Source: Leptolyngbya sp. BC1307 (GTDB taxonomy: Bacteria; Cyanobacteriota; Cyanobacteriia; Phormidesmidales; Phormidesmidaceae). From it: DNA of 64,000 nucleotides. The position numbers were made by a program, and so were the translations under genes. Position 1 is the stretch's first letter. The number at the start of each line of letters is the position of its first letter. This document shows, piece by piece, positions 1 to 7,920 of the stretch. The stretch covers positions 1-64,000 of the forward strand of contig NZ_NRTA01000018.1 of the NCBI RefSeq assembly GCF_002286735.1. The letters are read 5' to 3'. The notes below the pieces were generated by a model. It searched no databases. It saw nothing but the letters and a program-made list of their open reading frames with translations, and had not been told where the DNA came from.

Positions 1-130
1 CTTTGTCCCCGTCATTCGACAGTTTATTCTAGAAAACGTAACAGAAGCTACTTTCGCTTGACCATAGTTTCGTTTTGCTGTCAATGCGTAACTCCTAAGT
101 CATTACAATCGCCTTAAACCTGCCACCATC

Positions 131-529
131 ATGGGCAAGCAAAAGCTAGATCAGCTCCTAAAACAGCTAGAAGACAACCACGCTCAAGATATTGAAAACG
201 CGGCGGCCATTTTTACCGTGGCGCAGGGCGCTGTTAACCAGCTAGCGGCTGACTCATCTCAGCCCATACTCCCAGAATCAGAGGTTCCTCTAGCTGGCCC
301 CTCCCCCGTTACCAAGGCCGACTTGCTGGAGCGCTATGGCAGCTACAATGCCTGCCGCCAGGCCGCTAAGCGAGCGGGCATCACCTTTAGCCACACGCCC
401 CGCTGGGCACAGCTCGTCACTGCATTTAGCTATTTGCTTGCCTGTCAAGCCTGCGTCAGCACCTATCTACAGCAGCACCCTGACCCCAACCTCAAAGGGG
501 TCAGTATCAAGCTCACGCTGAGTCCTTAG
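131..529 (+). CDS. conserved hypothetical protein, 132 aa
   Basis: I do not assign a function. The first 50 residues are helical and polar (KLDQLLKQLEDN near the start); a Pro-rich linker follows at about 47-60, then a compact second half (about 61-132) with LLERYGSYNACRQAAKRAGI and a hydrophobic FSYLLACQACVSTYL stretch containing two cysteines. The second half has the look of a small conserved cyanobacterial domain, because aromatic, Gly and Cys positions are dense and there is no low complexity. It stands alone, about 250 bases ahead of the phosphate-binding protein gene, and no Shine-Dalgarno is obvious. Coding is supported by uninterrupted reading and protein-like composition; function is unknown. 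Confidence 0.7.
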   Translation: MGKQKLDQLLKQLEDNHAQDIENAAAIFTVAQGAVNQLAADSSQPILPESEVPLAGPSPVTKADLLERYGSYNACRQAAKRAGITFSHTPRWAQLVTAFSYLLACQACVSTYLQQHPDPNLKGVSIKLTLSP

Positions 530-783
530 GTCATAACTCTGCCTCCAAGCGATCAATGAGCAATCAATGTTTGTATCGTTCCATACTTTATCGGTTCTCG
601 AAAAAATAGCTTAAAGCTAGATAGAAAGGGCGTTTCGCCGATATTTCTCTAGCAGTGGTTTTGAAAACTTGTGTGTCGTCTTTGTTGCTTTGCTAAGAGC
701 GACGTTTACGATTTTGTTAAGTCGGGATGAGAAGATCTTTCGACCAGATAAAACCGACAAGACAGCAAGCAGGGGTGGTAATC

Positions 784-1830
784 ATGAGGAATTTAGGCAA
801 GCTTGGCATTTCTGTCAGTATCTTGACGATGGCCGTTAGCTGCTCTGCGCCTTCGACCACACCGCTAGTAGACAGTGCGCCGCCTGACCTGGAAGCGATC
901 GCTAGCAGTGCCCCGATCAGCATTGACGGCTCCAGTACGGTCTACCCCATTTCGTCAGAGATGGCAGAGCGGTTTAAGCAGGAAAAGCCCGATAGCCCGG
1001 AGGTTTCTGTTGATTTTTCAGGCACAGGCGGCGGCTTTGAAAAGTTTTGCGCGGGTGAAACCGACATTAGCGATGCCTCTCGCCCGATCACTCAAGCTGA
1101 AATGGACACCTGCAAAGGCAACGGCATCCAGTATGTCGAGCTGCCAGTTGCCTTCGATGCCCTCACCGTAGTAGTCAATGGCAAAAACACCTGGGCAGAA
1201 GACATTACCCTGGCGGAACTCAAAGCGCTGTGGGAACCGGCTGCGGAAGGCACCATCACCCGCTGGAACCAAATCCGCCCCGATTGGCCTGACGAACCGA
1301 TTAACCTGTACGGGCCTGGGGAAGACTCAGGTACGTTTGACTACTTTACCGAAGTCGTGGTGGGTGAAGATGGCGCGAGCCGCAGCGACTACACCGCTAG
1401 CGAAGATGATGAAGAACTCGTCGAAGGCGTCAAATCTGATGTTAATGCGCTGGGGTACTTTGGCTATGCCTATTACCGAGACGCTCAGAACAGTCTGAAC
1501 GCGCTAGCAGTAGATAGCGGCAGTGGCCCGGTTGAGCCGTCAGGTGAAACCATCCGCGCTACTGAGTATCAGCCGCTGTCACGACCACTGTTTATCTACG
1601 TCAATGCCGATGCGATAGATGAAAATCCGGCTTTGGGCGCTTTTGTCGAATACTATCTGGCGAATGCTCGCACGGTAGTCGATGATGTGGGCTATGAGCC
1701 ACTGCCAAATGAGGCGTATGCGATCGCCCTTAGCCACTTCACAGAACAAAAAATCGGCAGCGTCTTTGAAGGCAAAGCCCAGCCCAACCTGACCATTGAA
1801 GAACTGCTAGAAAAAGAATCTGCGTTTTAA
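784..1830 (+). CDS. sphX: periplasmic phosphate-binding lipoprotein (PstS/SphX family)
   Basis: Substrate-binding protein of the PstS/SphX family, which captures phosphate in the periplasm for an ABC importer. The PBP fold is visible: [20 protein letters not shown] near the mature N-terminus, [19 protein letters not shown] (the Ser/Gly-rich phosphate loop), DISDASRPI, and [19 protein letters not shown] place the start at 784 and not at the in-frame ATG at 727, because from 784 a lipoprotein signal appears: a basic N-terminus, a hydrophobic stretch and a lipobox AVSC with the lipidated Cys at residue 20. A purine-rich GGGGTGG lies just upstream. No pstCAB genes follow, which fits the stand-alone SphX genes of cyanobacteria. 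The symbol follows that family and could equally be pstS. I could not make out a convincing Pho box upstream. Confidence 0.88.
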   Translation: MRNLGKLGISVSILTMAVSCSAPSTTPLVDSAPPDLEAIASSAPISIDGSSTVYPISSEMAERFKQEKPDSPEVSVDFSGTGGGFEKFCAGETDISDASRPITQAEMDTCKGNGIQYVELPVAFDALTVVVNGKNTWAEDITLAELKALWEPAAEGTITRWNQIRPDWPDEPINLYGPGEDSGTFDYFTEVVVGEDGASRSDYTASEDDEELVEGVKSDVNALGYFGYAYYRDAQNSLNALAVDSGSGPVEPSGETIRATEYQPLSRPLFIYVNADAIDENPALGAFVEYYLANARTVVDDVGYEPLPNEAYAIALSHFTEQKIGSVFEGKAQPNLTIEELLEKESAF

Positions 1831-1849
1831 GCAGACAGGGCATCAAGCC

Positions 1850-2626
1850 CTATAGCTCGTCTGGGTCAACGCCCAATTCTCGCAGCTTAGCCGCTAGTAT
1901 CTCACGCCGCCGCCGTTCGGTTTCTGCCTGCTGTCGTTCAGCTTCAGCCCGCTGCCGTTCGATTTCTGTTTGTCGCTGGGCTTCTAGAATCTCTGTCTGT
2001 GCAGCCTCTGCTAGTTCTTGAGTAGAAGGAACCAGCTCGCCATCAGCAGTGAAAAATCGCAGCGCTTGGGCCTGCACTCCCAGATACAGACCTAGCTGCT
2101 GACTCCATAAGTGGCCTTGCGGATTGGGCTGAAGCCTCTGATATACGCCGTCTGCCAGGTGAAAGCCTTCCATCTCCAGGCTATCGGGGTCGAACCAGAA
2201 ATAGTCAGGCGTTCGGAAGATGTCCTGATAGATCTGCTTTTTGAGCCCGCGATCTGTCTTCGCTGTGGAGTCAGAAAGTAGCTCGATAATTATGTTTGGA
2301 TACTTGCCTTCTTCTTCCCAAACTACCCAGCTTTTGCGAGGACGCTTTTCTGTACCTAGCACCACGAAAAAGTCTGGCCCTCTAAAGTCTTCAGACTTGC
2401 GCTGACGCGGGCTGTAGTAAACCGTCAGATTGCCTGCTGAGAAGTAGTCGGTGCGGTCTTTCCACAGCCAGTCAAGGCAGTTTAGCAGCAGCACCATCTG
2501 CTGTAAGTGAAGATACGATTCCAATGGCGGTTCGTCGCTATAGAGGTCGCCGGGCGGAAACACAACGCCGTTTAGCTGCGCTTCGTGGATGATGGATTGG
2601 GTCGATTCGGCAGCGGAGGGAGACAT
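1850..2626 (-). CDS. Uma2 family endonuclease-like protein (DUF820)
   Basis: Member of the large cyanobacterial Uma2/DUF820 family, which has a restriction-endonuclease-like PD-(D/E)XK fold and no settled physiological role. Visible features are GDLYSDEPPLESYLHLQQMV near the N-terminus, the D-F-x-V-V-L-G strand, and KSWVVWEEEGKYPNIIIELLSDST, where the E of IIELLS and nearby acidic residues form the expected metal site. Residues from about 205 to 250 are a long Gln/Glu/Arg-rich coiled coil, the usual tail of this subgroup. The start at 2626 (MSPSAAEST) is preferred over the ATG 30 bases upstream because family members begin close to this point. It is convergent with the phosphate-binding protein gene, 19 bases apart. 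Confidence 0.85.
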   Translation of the reverse strand: MSPSAAESTQSIIHEAQLNGVVFPPGDLYSDEPPLESYLHLQQMVLLLNCLDWLWKDRTDYFSAGNLTVYYSPRQRKSEDFRGPDFFVVLGTEKRPRKSWVVWEEEGKYPNIIIELLSDSTAKTDRGLKKQIYQDIFRTPDYFWFDPDSLEMEGFHLADGVYQRLQPNPQGHLWSQQLGLYLGVQAQALRFFTADGELVPSTQELAEAAQTEILEAQRQTEIERQRAEAERQQAETERRRREILAAKLRELGVDPDEL

Positions 2627-2672
2627 GGGTTTGGCGCTGGGTAGGCATCGCTTCACTTCAGTCTAAAGTCAT

Positions 2673-2897
2673 TCAGGAGTGTTGGCGCTTGCTATTTCTA
2701 GCAGCTTCTAGCTTTTGGCGAATGGCAGTCTGCACTTTCTCATCAAAATCTGGGTCATCAGGGTGAGCAATAATCTTGTGAGGGCGCTGATTAATTCTGT
2801 CTAGATAAGTCTGGAGCGCGGACTGATCTCCTCGATGCCTGAGAAAATACTGCTTCAGCTCAGCGTTAGACATAGCATCGTAGTTAGTCAAGCTCAT
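2673..2897 (-). CDS. DUF6887-like small protein, 74 aa
   Basis: Small acidic/basic protein of the type annotated DUF6887 in cyanobacteria. Diagnostic features are an N-terminal NYDAMSNAELKQYFLRHRGD (AMSNAELKQY-like opening followed by RxxD) and a central HPDDPDFDEKVQ segment. The function of this family is unknown; its members often sit in toxin-antitoxin-rich accessory DNA, as here beside a VapBC-type pair. I chose the ATG at 2897, because the upstream in-frame ATG at 2933 would add a Cys-rich stretch not typical of the family and would overlap the divergent promoter region of the antitoxin gene. It lies 46 bases downstream of nothing else on its strand and precedes the Uma2 gene by the same distance, so the two may be co-transcribed. 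Confidence 0.65.
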   Translation of the reverse strand: MSLTNYDAMSNAELKQYFLRHRGDQSALQTYLDRINQRPHKIIAHPDDPDFDEKVQTAIRQKLEAARNSKRQHS

Positions 2898-3018
2898 CAG
2901 ACAGCTCTCCATCAGGCAGAATTTGAAACTCAAGTTCTGCGTTGTCTCCAGCGTAGCATCTGAGTATGCAAGCGCAAATCCTCATTACAATGTAAGCGTC
3001 GCAACTGGGAAAAGGCTC

Positions 3019-3267
3019 ATGGACACCGCATTTGAATGGACACCAGAACCTGTTCTGTTAGAAAAGGTAATTGCCTTGGCGAATCAACGCGGACAGTCGC
3101 CAGAAGCCATTGTTGATCAAGCTGTTGCTGTTTATGTACAGACCCAATCACATAGCCGACCAGAACTCAGCCGAGGACAAGAGCTAATCAACCTTATGCG
3201 TGGTAAAGCAACTGCTAAACTGACCACCGATGAAATTATGTATCTGACTAGAGGCGACGATGACTGA
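3019..3267 (+). CDS. VapB-type antitoxin, 82 aa
   Basis: Predicted antitoxin of the VapC-like toxin encoded immediately downstream. The N-terminal half (about 1-45) is a helical DNA-binding-size domain (EPVLLEKVIALANQRG, SPEAIVDQAVAVYVQ), compatible with a ribbon-helix-helix-like fold. The C-terminal part, GQELINLMRGKATAKLTTDE followed by IMYLTRGDD, is the typical toxin-wrapping tail of cyanobacterial VapB proteins. The ATG at 3019 is preferred to the in-frame start at 2923, since the extra 32 residues look non-coding. The last 8 bases overlap the toxin gene, a translational-coupling arrangement common for antitoxin-toxin pairs. Such operons are usually repressed by the antitoxin or the complex; no operator was identified here. 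Confidence 0.78.
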   Translation: MDTAFEWTPEPVLLEKVIALANQRGQSPEAIVDQAVAVYVQTQSHSRPELSRGQELINLMRGKATAKLTTDEIMYLTRGDDD

Positions 3268-3664
3268 CGTTTTGGTCGATAGCAACGTCATCCTCGATAT
3301 TGCTACTGAAGACCCTCAGTGGTTCGAGTGGTCATCTGTACAGATTTCTACATGTGCAGATCAGGGCAATCTCATCATCAACCCCATCATTTATGCCGAG
3401 GTTTCAGTAGGGTTTGAACAGATTGAAGCATTGGATACTCTGCTGCCACCAAAGTTTTTTCATCGAGAACAACTACCCTGGAGCGCTGCATTTCTCGCAG
3501 GTAAAGCTTTCCAGAGCTATAGACGGCGTGGCGGAACTCGTCGCTCTCCTCTGCCAGATTTTTACATTGGGGCTCACGCTGTCATTCTCAAAATTCCACT
3601 GCTTACGAGAGACGTGAAACGCTATCAGACTGAGTTTCCCAACTTACAACTTATCTCTCCTTGA
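3260..3664 (+). CDS. vapC: PIN-domain ribonuclease toxin, VapC family
   Basis: PIN-domain toxin that is expected to cut RNA (typically tRNA or rRNA loops in this family) when freed from its antitoxin. The four acidic residues of the PIN active site can be read: D7 in LVDSNV, E47 in IIYAEV, D100 in LPDFYIGAHA and D118 in LLTRDVKRY. The length of 134 aa is normal. The start codon lies inside the end of the antitoxin frame, so the pair forms one translationally coupled unit. All catalytic positions are intact, so I infer an active toxin. The target cannot be inferred from sequence. Confidence 0.88.
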   Translation: MTDVLVDSNVILDIATEDPQWFEWSSVQISTCADQGNLIINPIIYAEVSVGFEQIEALDTLLPPKFFHREQLPWSAAFLAGKAFQSYRRRGGTRRSPLPDFYIGAHAVILKIPLLTRDVKRYQTEFPNLQLISP

Positions 3665-3905
3665 GAGTATCGAGCACAGCGCAGGAGATTGCCAAAAAGT
3701 TCGTGATGGCGAATGCGCTGAACCCAGAAATCGCAGGGATGCAGTTTGATACAAGTGGCTAATGGCTGAGAGGTAGTCATACCGAGAGGTCGTCAAACAA
3801 TCAATACTGGTACCAGGTAACGGATCTTTGTAAGCCCTTGTTTCTCGTTCGTTCAAGCTTGAAAACAAAACTTTAGAAACTTCTGAAGCGCCTATGCTCT
3901 ACACT
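3665..3905. other. intergenic stretch with possible decayed 3' coding end
   Basis: Between the toxin gene and the convergent TIR-GUN4 gene. On the plus strand a frame ending in TAA at about 3763 reads like a protein C-terminus (AQEIAKKFVMANALNPEIAG, then MQFDTSG), but it has no start of its own and I do not recognise it. It may be a remnant of a deleted gene. The minus-strand open frame at 3644-3868 is low-quality and I do not support it. Confidence 0.3.
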
Positions 3906-5264
3906 TTACAAGTCTCGATACGAGAAAAGATACTCACTCCCCCAACTATCAAAAATCCCAAACGAATCTCCATCCCCCCGGTAAACCCAGGGGAGGTGTC
4001 CCGTAGGTGCTGACGTGCCAAATGTTACATCAGTGTAGCTAATCCAGCTTCCGTTCACACGCCATCCCACCCGATCCCCAAACGCTTGGAATATCTTCTC
4101 ACCTGGATACTTGCAGTCGAGCTTTGCCCCACACTCGACGTAAATTTTCTTTTGCACGCTAAATCCAAACCGACCCTGGCTGTATTTCACCCATAGGCGG
4201 TCAATCGCGAGCAGGTCTTTGCAAGGAAAGTTCAGCAGCTCATCTGAAGTGAAATAATCGTCAGGCTTCTTCCCGACAGCCCGAATCATCACCTCATAGG
4301 TTTCCTGAGCGGCAGCTTTGTAGTCTCCTGCCTCTAGCAGGTCTCGCAGCTTCATATGGTCAATGCCGCACTCCGAGCCTGACACTTCTAGCTTGTACTC
4401 AGCCGCCGCTGCCGCTTCACTTGCTGTCTCCAGAATAGGCCGCTCAATTTCTGCCACTTCAGAGTCGCTCAATTGCAGCTCTTGCCTAAACAGATTCAGA
4501 TCCCCCTGTGTCTTTTCATCCAGCGGATAGCAGCCCGTCTCTATTAATCGACTCAGCGCACTTCGATAAGCTTCTCGGGCCTGCTCTATGGGCGCAAGCT
4601 CCTCCGATAAAATTCGCTGTGCCTCCGCCTCTGGCAGCTTCAACTGCTTACGCAAAAGCTCCAACCGCGCCTCGTGAAAAACCGTTAGCTGCCGGTCAAC
4701 CAGATACTCTTGCACCCGTTTCCGATACTGATCTTGTGTATTGCTCGCGGCTACTGTGACAGGCACCGCAGAAACAGTCTGCACAGGTGCCGACTCAGCC
4801 TGTTGTGAAAAGCTGTTCGCTGCCTTTTGGATACCCTCGGCAATGTTACAAAACGCATCATCCCAAGTCGGCCAGGTGCCTACATCCATAACGGGCGTAC
4901 CGTTTTTGGGTAAAGCCTGAAGCTTCCCAAAAGGCGTCACATGCCAAAGGCATTTTCGTAGAATGACGGGTATCACCCGAGCCTCGCCCGCCTCATGGCG
5001 TTCCATCGCTCGCCTGATCTCAGTTTCCCGACAGTAGTGCGAAGCAATAAAATCTGAACTCACTAGCAGCAAAATAATCTGCGCCGAGTTCAGGTTGCCT
5101 TTGATCTGCTTATCCCACTCATCTCCTGGTAAAATTCTACGATCATGCCAGTCTGCGATCACATCATTCCACTTCAAAATTTCGAGATGCTTTGCCAGCT
5201 CGTCCCGTAGCGTTTCATCTTTATGCGAGTAGGAGAAAAATACAGTAACGGCGTCGCTAGACAT
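3906..5264 (-). CDS. TIR-GUN4 fusion protein, 452 aa
   Basis: Two recognised domains in one chain. Residues about 5-150 are a bacterial TIR domain: VFFSYSHKDE at the start, RRILPGDEWDKQI, IILLLVSSDFIASHYC, and the catalytic-position Glu E82 in CRETEIRRAM, followed by HEAGEARVIPVILR. TIR domains of this type hydrolyse or rearrange NAD. Residues about 185-285 are a charged helical linker domain (REAYRSALSRLIETGCYPLD; QLSDSEVAEIERPIL). Residues about 300-452 are a GUN4 domain: LRDLLEAGDYKAAAQETYEV, DLLAIDRLWVKYSQGRFGFS and FGDRVGWRVNGSWISYTDVT. Free-standing Gun4 binds porphyrins and stimulates Mg-chelatase. The fused protein is not the housekeeping Gun4; a sensor-effector role is inference. It is flanked by toxin-antitoxin genes and a repeat. 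No transmembrane segment or signal peptide is seen, so it is cytosolic. Confidence 0.9.
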   Translation of the reverse strand: MSSDAVTVFFSYSHKDETLRDELAKHLEILKWNDVIADWHDRRILPGDEWDKQIKGNLNSAQIILLLVSSDFIASHYCRETEIRRAMERHEAGEARVIPVILRKCLWHVTPFGKLQALPKNGTPVMDVGTWPTWDDAFCNIAEGIQKAANSFSQQAESAPVQTVSAVPVTVAASNTQDQYRKRVQEYLVDRQLTVFHEARLELLRKQLKLPEAEAQRILSEELAPIEQAREAYRSALSRLIETGCYPLDEKTQGDLNLFRQELQLSDSEVAEIERPILETASEAAAAAEYKLEVSGSECGIDHMKLRDLLEAGDYKAAAQETYEVMIRAVGKKPDDYFTSDELLNFPCKDLLAIDRLWVKYSQGRFGFSVQKKIYVECGAKLDCKYPGEKIFQAFGDRVGWRVNGSWISYTDVTFGTSAPTGHLPWVYRGDGDSFGIFDSWGSEYLFSYRDL

Positions 5265-5391
5265 GCTCAGGCGCTAAATTGCGGGTTTACTCTCTAGTCA
5301 TCATAACCTCAACGCAACTGAAGCTATGTAGACTTTCCAAGTTCTTCGAGAGCCGCATGGTAAATTCCTCGACGGATGAGGTTTCTCGCTG

Positions 5392-5487
5392 GCTGAGCGC
5401 AGTCGTTCGCGGAGCGTCTCCGAAGGAGTCAGCCACAACCCAACCGGGCTACTCTACGAGAAGGCAAAGCCTACGACTCCGCTCAGC
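5392..5487. repeat. 96-bp MITE/REP-like element with inverted ends
   Basis: The ends are near-perfect inverted repeats: GCTGAGCGCAGTCG at 5392-5405 against CGACTCCGCTCAGC at 5474-5487 (13 of 14 paired). Inside are modules familiar from dispersed cyanobacterial palindromes: a GGAG-CGT-CTCC hairpin at 5411-5421 followed by GAAGGAG, and a GAGAAGGCAAAGCCTAC block at about 5459-5474. The latter has a partial relative at 47422-47438 in this window. The element fills most of the 319-base gap between the TIR-GUN4 gene and the thioesterase gene; the open frame running through it (5279-5515) is not a plausible gene. Confidence 0.65.
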
Positions 5488-5583
5488 CCTCGGTAACGGT
5501 TCATCTCGTCCATAGCTGTCGCTAAAGATGACTCACCCAGCGCTAAGGCAGCTTAGAATAGCGACGCTGCTCACTGCTCGCCT

Positions 5584-6030
5584 ATGCCCGCCAACCCATC
5601 CGCTATCTACCGCTACGACTTCACCGTACCCGCCTCAGCCATCGACGAAAACGACCACCTAAACAACGTAGAATACGTGCGCTGGATGCAAACCGCCGCG
5701 ATCGCCCACGCCAACCACACCCCCTGCACCCGCGAAACCACCGCCGTTGGCGCAACCTGGGTCGTCAGAGCCCACCGGGTAGAATATCTGCGGCCCGCCT
5801 TTGTAGACGAAGAGATTGCCATTCTTACCTGGATTGCGAGTATAGGGAAAGTGCGATCGCAGCGTCACTACAAGTTTTTTCGCATCTCCGATCAGGTTGT
5901 TCTTGCCACAGGTGAAACCGATTGGGTGTTTGTTGATGCTCAAAAAGGTCGCCCGATGGCCATTCCTGAGCGCGTAGCCAATGCCTTTAAAGTAGTGACT
6001 GACGAACAGGCTCCTAAAACACTCTTTTAA
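5584..6030 (+). CDS. acyl-CoA thioesterase, hotdog (4HBT) family
   Basis: Single hotdog-fold thioesterase of the YbgC/FadM-like group, hydrolysing an acyl thioester to the free acid and thiol carrier. The active-site region DENDHLNNVEYVRWMQ (about residues 19-34) corresponds to the family D-x-x-x-H-x-N-N-x-x-Y motif. The following VEYLRPAFVDEEIAILTWI and RSQRHYKFFRI strands are typical, and the length of 148 aa is standard. In cyanobacteria one such enzyme cleaves 1,4-dihydroxy-2-naphthoyl-CoA in phylloquinone synthesis, but I see no sequence feature that decides the substrate here. It is convergent with the GGDEF gene, 11 bases apart. Confidence 0.82.
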   Translation: MPANPSAIYRYDFTVPASAIDENDHLNNVEYVRWMQTAAIAHANHTPCTRETTAVGATWVVRAHRVEYLRPAFVDEEIAILTWIASIGKVRSQRHYKFFRISDQVVLATGETDWVFVDAQKGRPMAIPERVANAFKVVTDEQAPKTLF

Positions 6031-6041
6031 GCGTCTCTCAT

Positions 6042-7616
6042 TTAGGCGTCTCTCATCAGGCGCTTTTCCCGGTACATCTCTCTGTCAGCCTGTCGCAACA
6101 GACCTTGCAGCGTGATGCCATCTCTCGGGCAGCAGGTAATGCCGATGCTGGCGCTAATCGTGAGGCGATGGCCCGACAAGATGAACTCTTGTTCTAGAGA
6201 CTGTAGCAGACGCGATCGCACCGCCATCGCCACAGACAAATCAGCGTCATACAACAGCGCAACAAACTCATCCCCGCTCAAGCGAACTGCCGTATCTGTC
6301 GAACTTACACTGCATCGAAGACACTGCGCAAAGTGTTGCAGCACCGCATCGCCTATGTCATGACCGTGGGCATCATTAATTGATTTAAAATGGTTGAGAT
6401 CGATATATAAAAGCGCCAGCGGTGAGAGCAGCGTTAGTTCAGACGGATTAGAATAGGGCAACAGCGCTTTTTCTGCCTTTTGTTCTAAATATCTGCGATT
6501 GTGCAGTCCGGTCAAACTATCGAGATAGGCAAACTGTTCTAACTGCGCTTGCTGTTGCTTCTCTAAAGTAACATCGCGAATAATTACTACCCAGCCTGAG
6601 AGTTGACCGCCTGGGCTGAGCAGCGATCGCACCCTCACCTCTCTAAACACCTCATCCAAATAATCGTCCTTTCGCTCAGTCACCATTCGAGGCAGAGAAA
6701 CAGTTTCAGTCAGTTCAGCCGCTTCACCCATGCCCCATAGCAGTTCACCATAGTCTGGGAAAACCCTCTCAAACCGCTTACCAACAACAGCCTCTACACT
6801 ATGCCAGTCCTTGCTTTCAACTAAAGCACTGGGGTTCACATCTACAATTCGATGATAGATATTCAACAAAATAACAGCATCTTTTGCACTGAGAAGAACA
6901 GTTCTATATGAAATAGGTGCAACGTCTAAAAACTGTGTGCGGAACAAACTAAACTGGACTATCATACCGGTCATCGCAAACCCTACCGGCGTTAGATCCA
7001 TGCCATAAAACGTAATTCCCGCAACCACATACAGCACATTGCCGATAAAAGGGGTTAGGGCCGCACATAGCATCGCAAACACCTGCCTTCGATGCAGTCG
7101 CGATCCTACAAAAGCAGCCGTCAGCAAAGTCCCAAAACCAACAGTCAACAGCACATAGCAGTAAGGAACTGCCACATAGTGAAACCACCAGCCATGCTCA
7201 ATGACCAGCCTGGGAAAAGGCTGTAAGGCCAGAGTCACTGACCGCCAGATCCAGCCGTGCCAGTGATCGGTAAAGGCTAGTAGCAGCGTCAGTACCGGGA
7301 TCACATTGAGAGCTGCCAACACGCGCCGGGTCAGCCAGCCGTCGTAGTGAGCATATTGCAGCGTAAAAATCAGCCAGAGCGCTGGGAAAAAGGCAATACC
7401 TAGATACTCAGCCTTGCCAAAAATAATGCGAGCGGTTTGGTCTAGCGAGAGATATTCAAAGACCGCAAAAAAACACCAGATAAAAATGCTGCCCATACAT
7501 AGCGCAAATGCCCCGGCCCCGTTAATTTCTCGGCGCTGCCAGGCATAGAGAGCAGCACTACCCGAAGCGCAGGCTGCGATCGCAGGCAAAGCGGCAAATA
7601 CAATATAAAGGGGCAT
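6042..7616 (-). CDS. membrane-bound PAS-GGDEF protein, probable diguanylate cyclase
   Basis: Residues about 1-225 contain seven hydrophobic segments of the 'histidine kinase N-terminal 7TM' type (AYAWQRREI cytosolic turn, EYLGIAFFPALWLIF helix). A PAS domain follows at about 230-345 (SAKDAVILLNIYHRIVDVNP ... VVIIRDVT), then a short linker (LEKQQQAQLEQFAYLD) and a GGDEF domain at about 360-520. The active-site loop reads RLSGDEFVALL, so the first Gly is Ser, a tolerated change. The upstream inhibitory I-site RxxD position reads SSTD, so product inhibition by that site is not expected. There is no EAL or HD-GYP domain. It likely converts two GTP to c-di-GMP in response to a membrane or PAS signal. 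Whether it is active is inferred. Confidence 0.88.
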   Translation of the reverse strand: MPLYIVFAALPAIAACASGSAALYAWQRREINGAGAFALCMGSIFIWCFFAVFEYLSLDQTARIIFGKAEYLGIAFFPALWLIFTLQYAHYDGWLTRRVLAALNVIPVLTLLLAFTDHWHGWIWRSVTLALQPFPRLVIEHGWWFHYVAVPYCYVLLTVGFGTLLTAAFVGSRLHRRQVFAMLCAALTPFIGNVLYVVAGITFYGMDLTPVGFAMTGMIVQFSLFRTQFLDVAPISYRTVLLSAKDAVILLNIYHRIVDVNPSALVESKDWHSVEAVVGKRFERVFPDYGELLWGMGEAAELTETVSLPRMVTERKDDYLDEVFREVRVRSLLSPGGQLSGWVVIIRDVTLEKQQQAQLEQFAYLDSLTGLHNRRYLEQKAEKALLPYSNPSELTLLSPLALLYIDLNHFKSINDAHGHDIGDAVLQHFAQCLRCSVSSTDTAVRLSGDEFVALLYDADLSVAMAVRSRLLQSLEQEFILSGHRLTISASIGITCCPRDGITLQGLLRQADREMYREKRLMRDA

Positions 7617-7825
7617 AGTGGCCTACTGCTTGAGCAACTAAGCGTTACCAGCTCGACCCCTAATCGTCTGTCGCTTTATGACTGAGTGATTCAGTCTTTA
7701 AGTAAAGACAATGTGGCATCAATTAAAATAGCGTATCAGCAATGAGGACAGCACCCCTCATAGAAAAGCGTTTAACCAGAATACCCGTTGAACCCGGCTT
7801 CTCCACTGAAAAATTACAGGTACAC

Positions 7826-7859
7826 AAAAGCTCGCCGCCTCTAGAGACAACGAGCTTTT
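7826..7859 (-). terminator. Rho-independent terminator of the rplU-rpmA operon
   Basis: AAAAGCTCG at 7826-7834 pairs exactly with CGAGCTTTT at 7851-7859; read on the minus strand it ends in a U-run. It lies about 60 bases beyond the rpmA stop. The rest of the 304-base gap (7617-7920) holds no supported gene; the 60-codon plus-strand frame at 7742-7924 runs straight through this hairpin and is rejected. Confidence 0.75.
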
Positions 7860-7920
7860 ATGGCCTTTCTGGCATAAGCAGTGTGGGCAGCATCTTTGCT
7901 ACCGCTATCCGGCTGCTAGC

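Noticed and set aside
530-726. Possible Pho box upstream of the phosphate-binding protein
   Set aside because: I see isolated CTTAA-like words but no clear tandem 8-base repeats at consistent spacing.
3644-3868. 74-codon minus-strand open frame
   Set aside because: It overlaps the end of vapC antisense and has no conserved features.
5279-5515. 78-codon plus-strand open frame
   Set aside because: It is read through the 5392-5487 repeat element and has low-quality composition.
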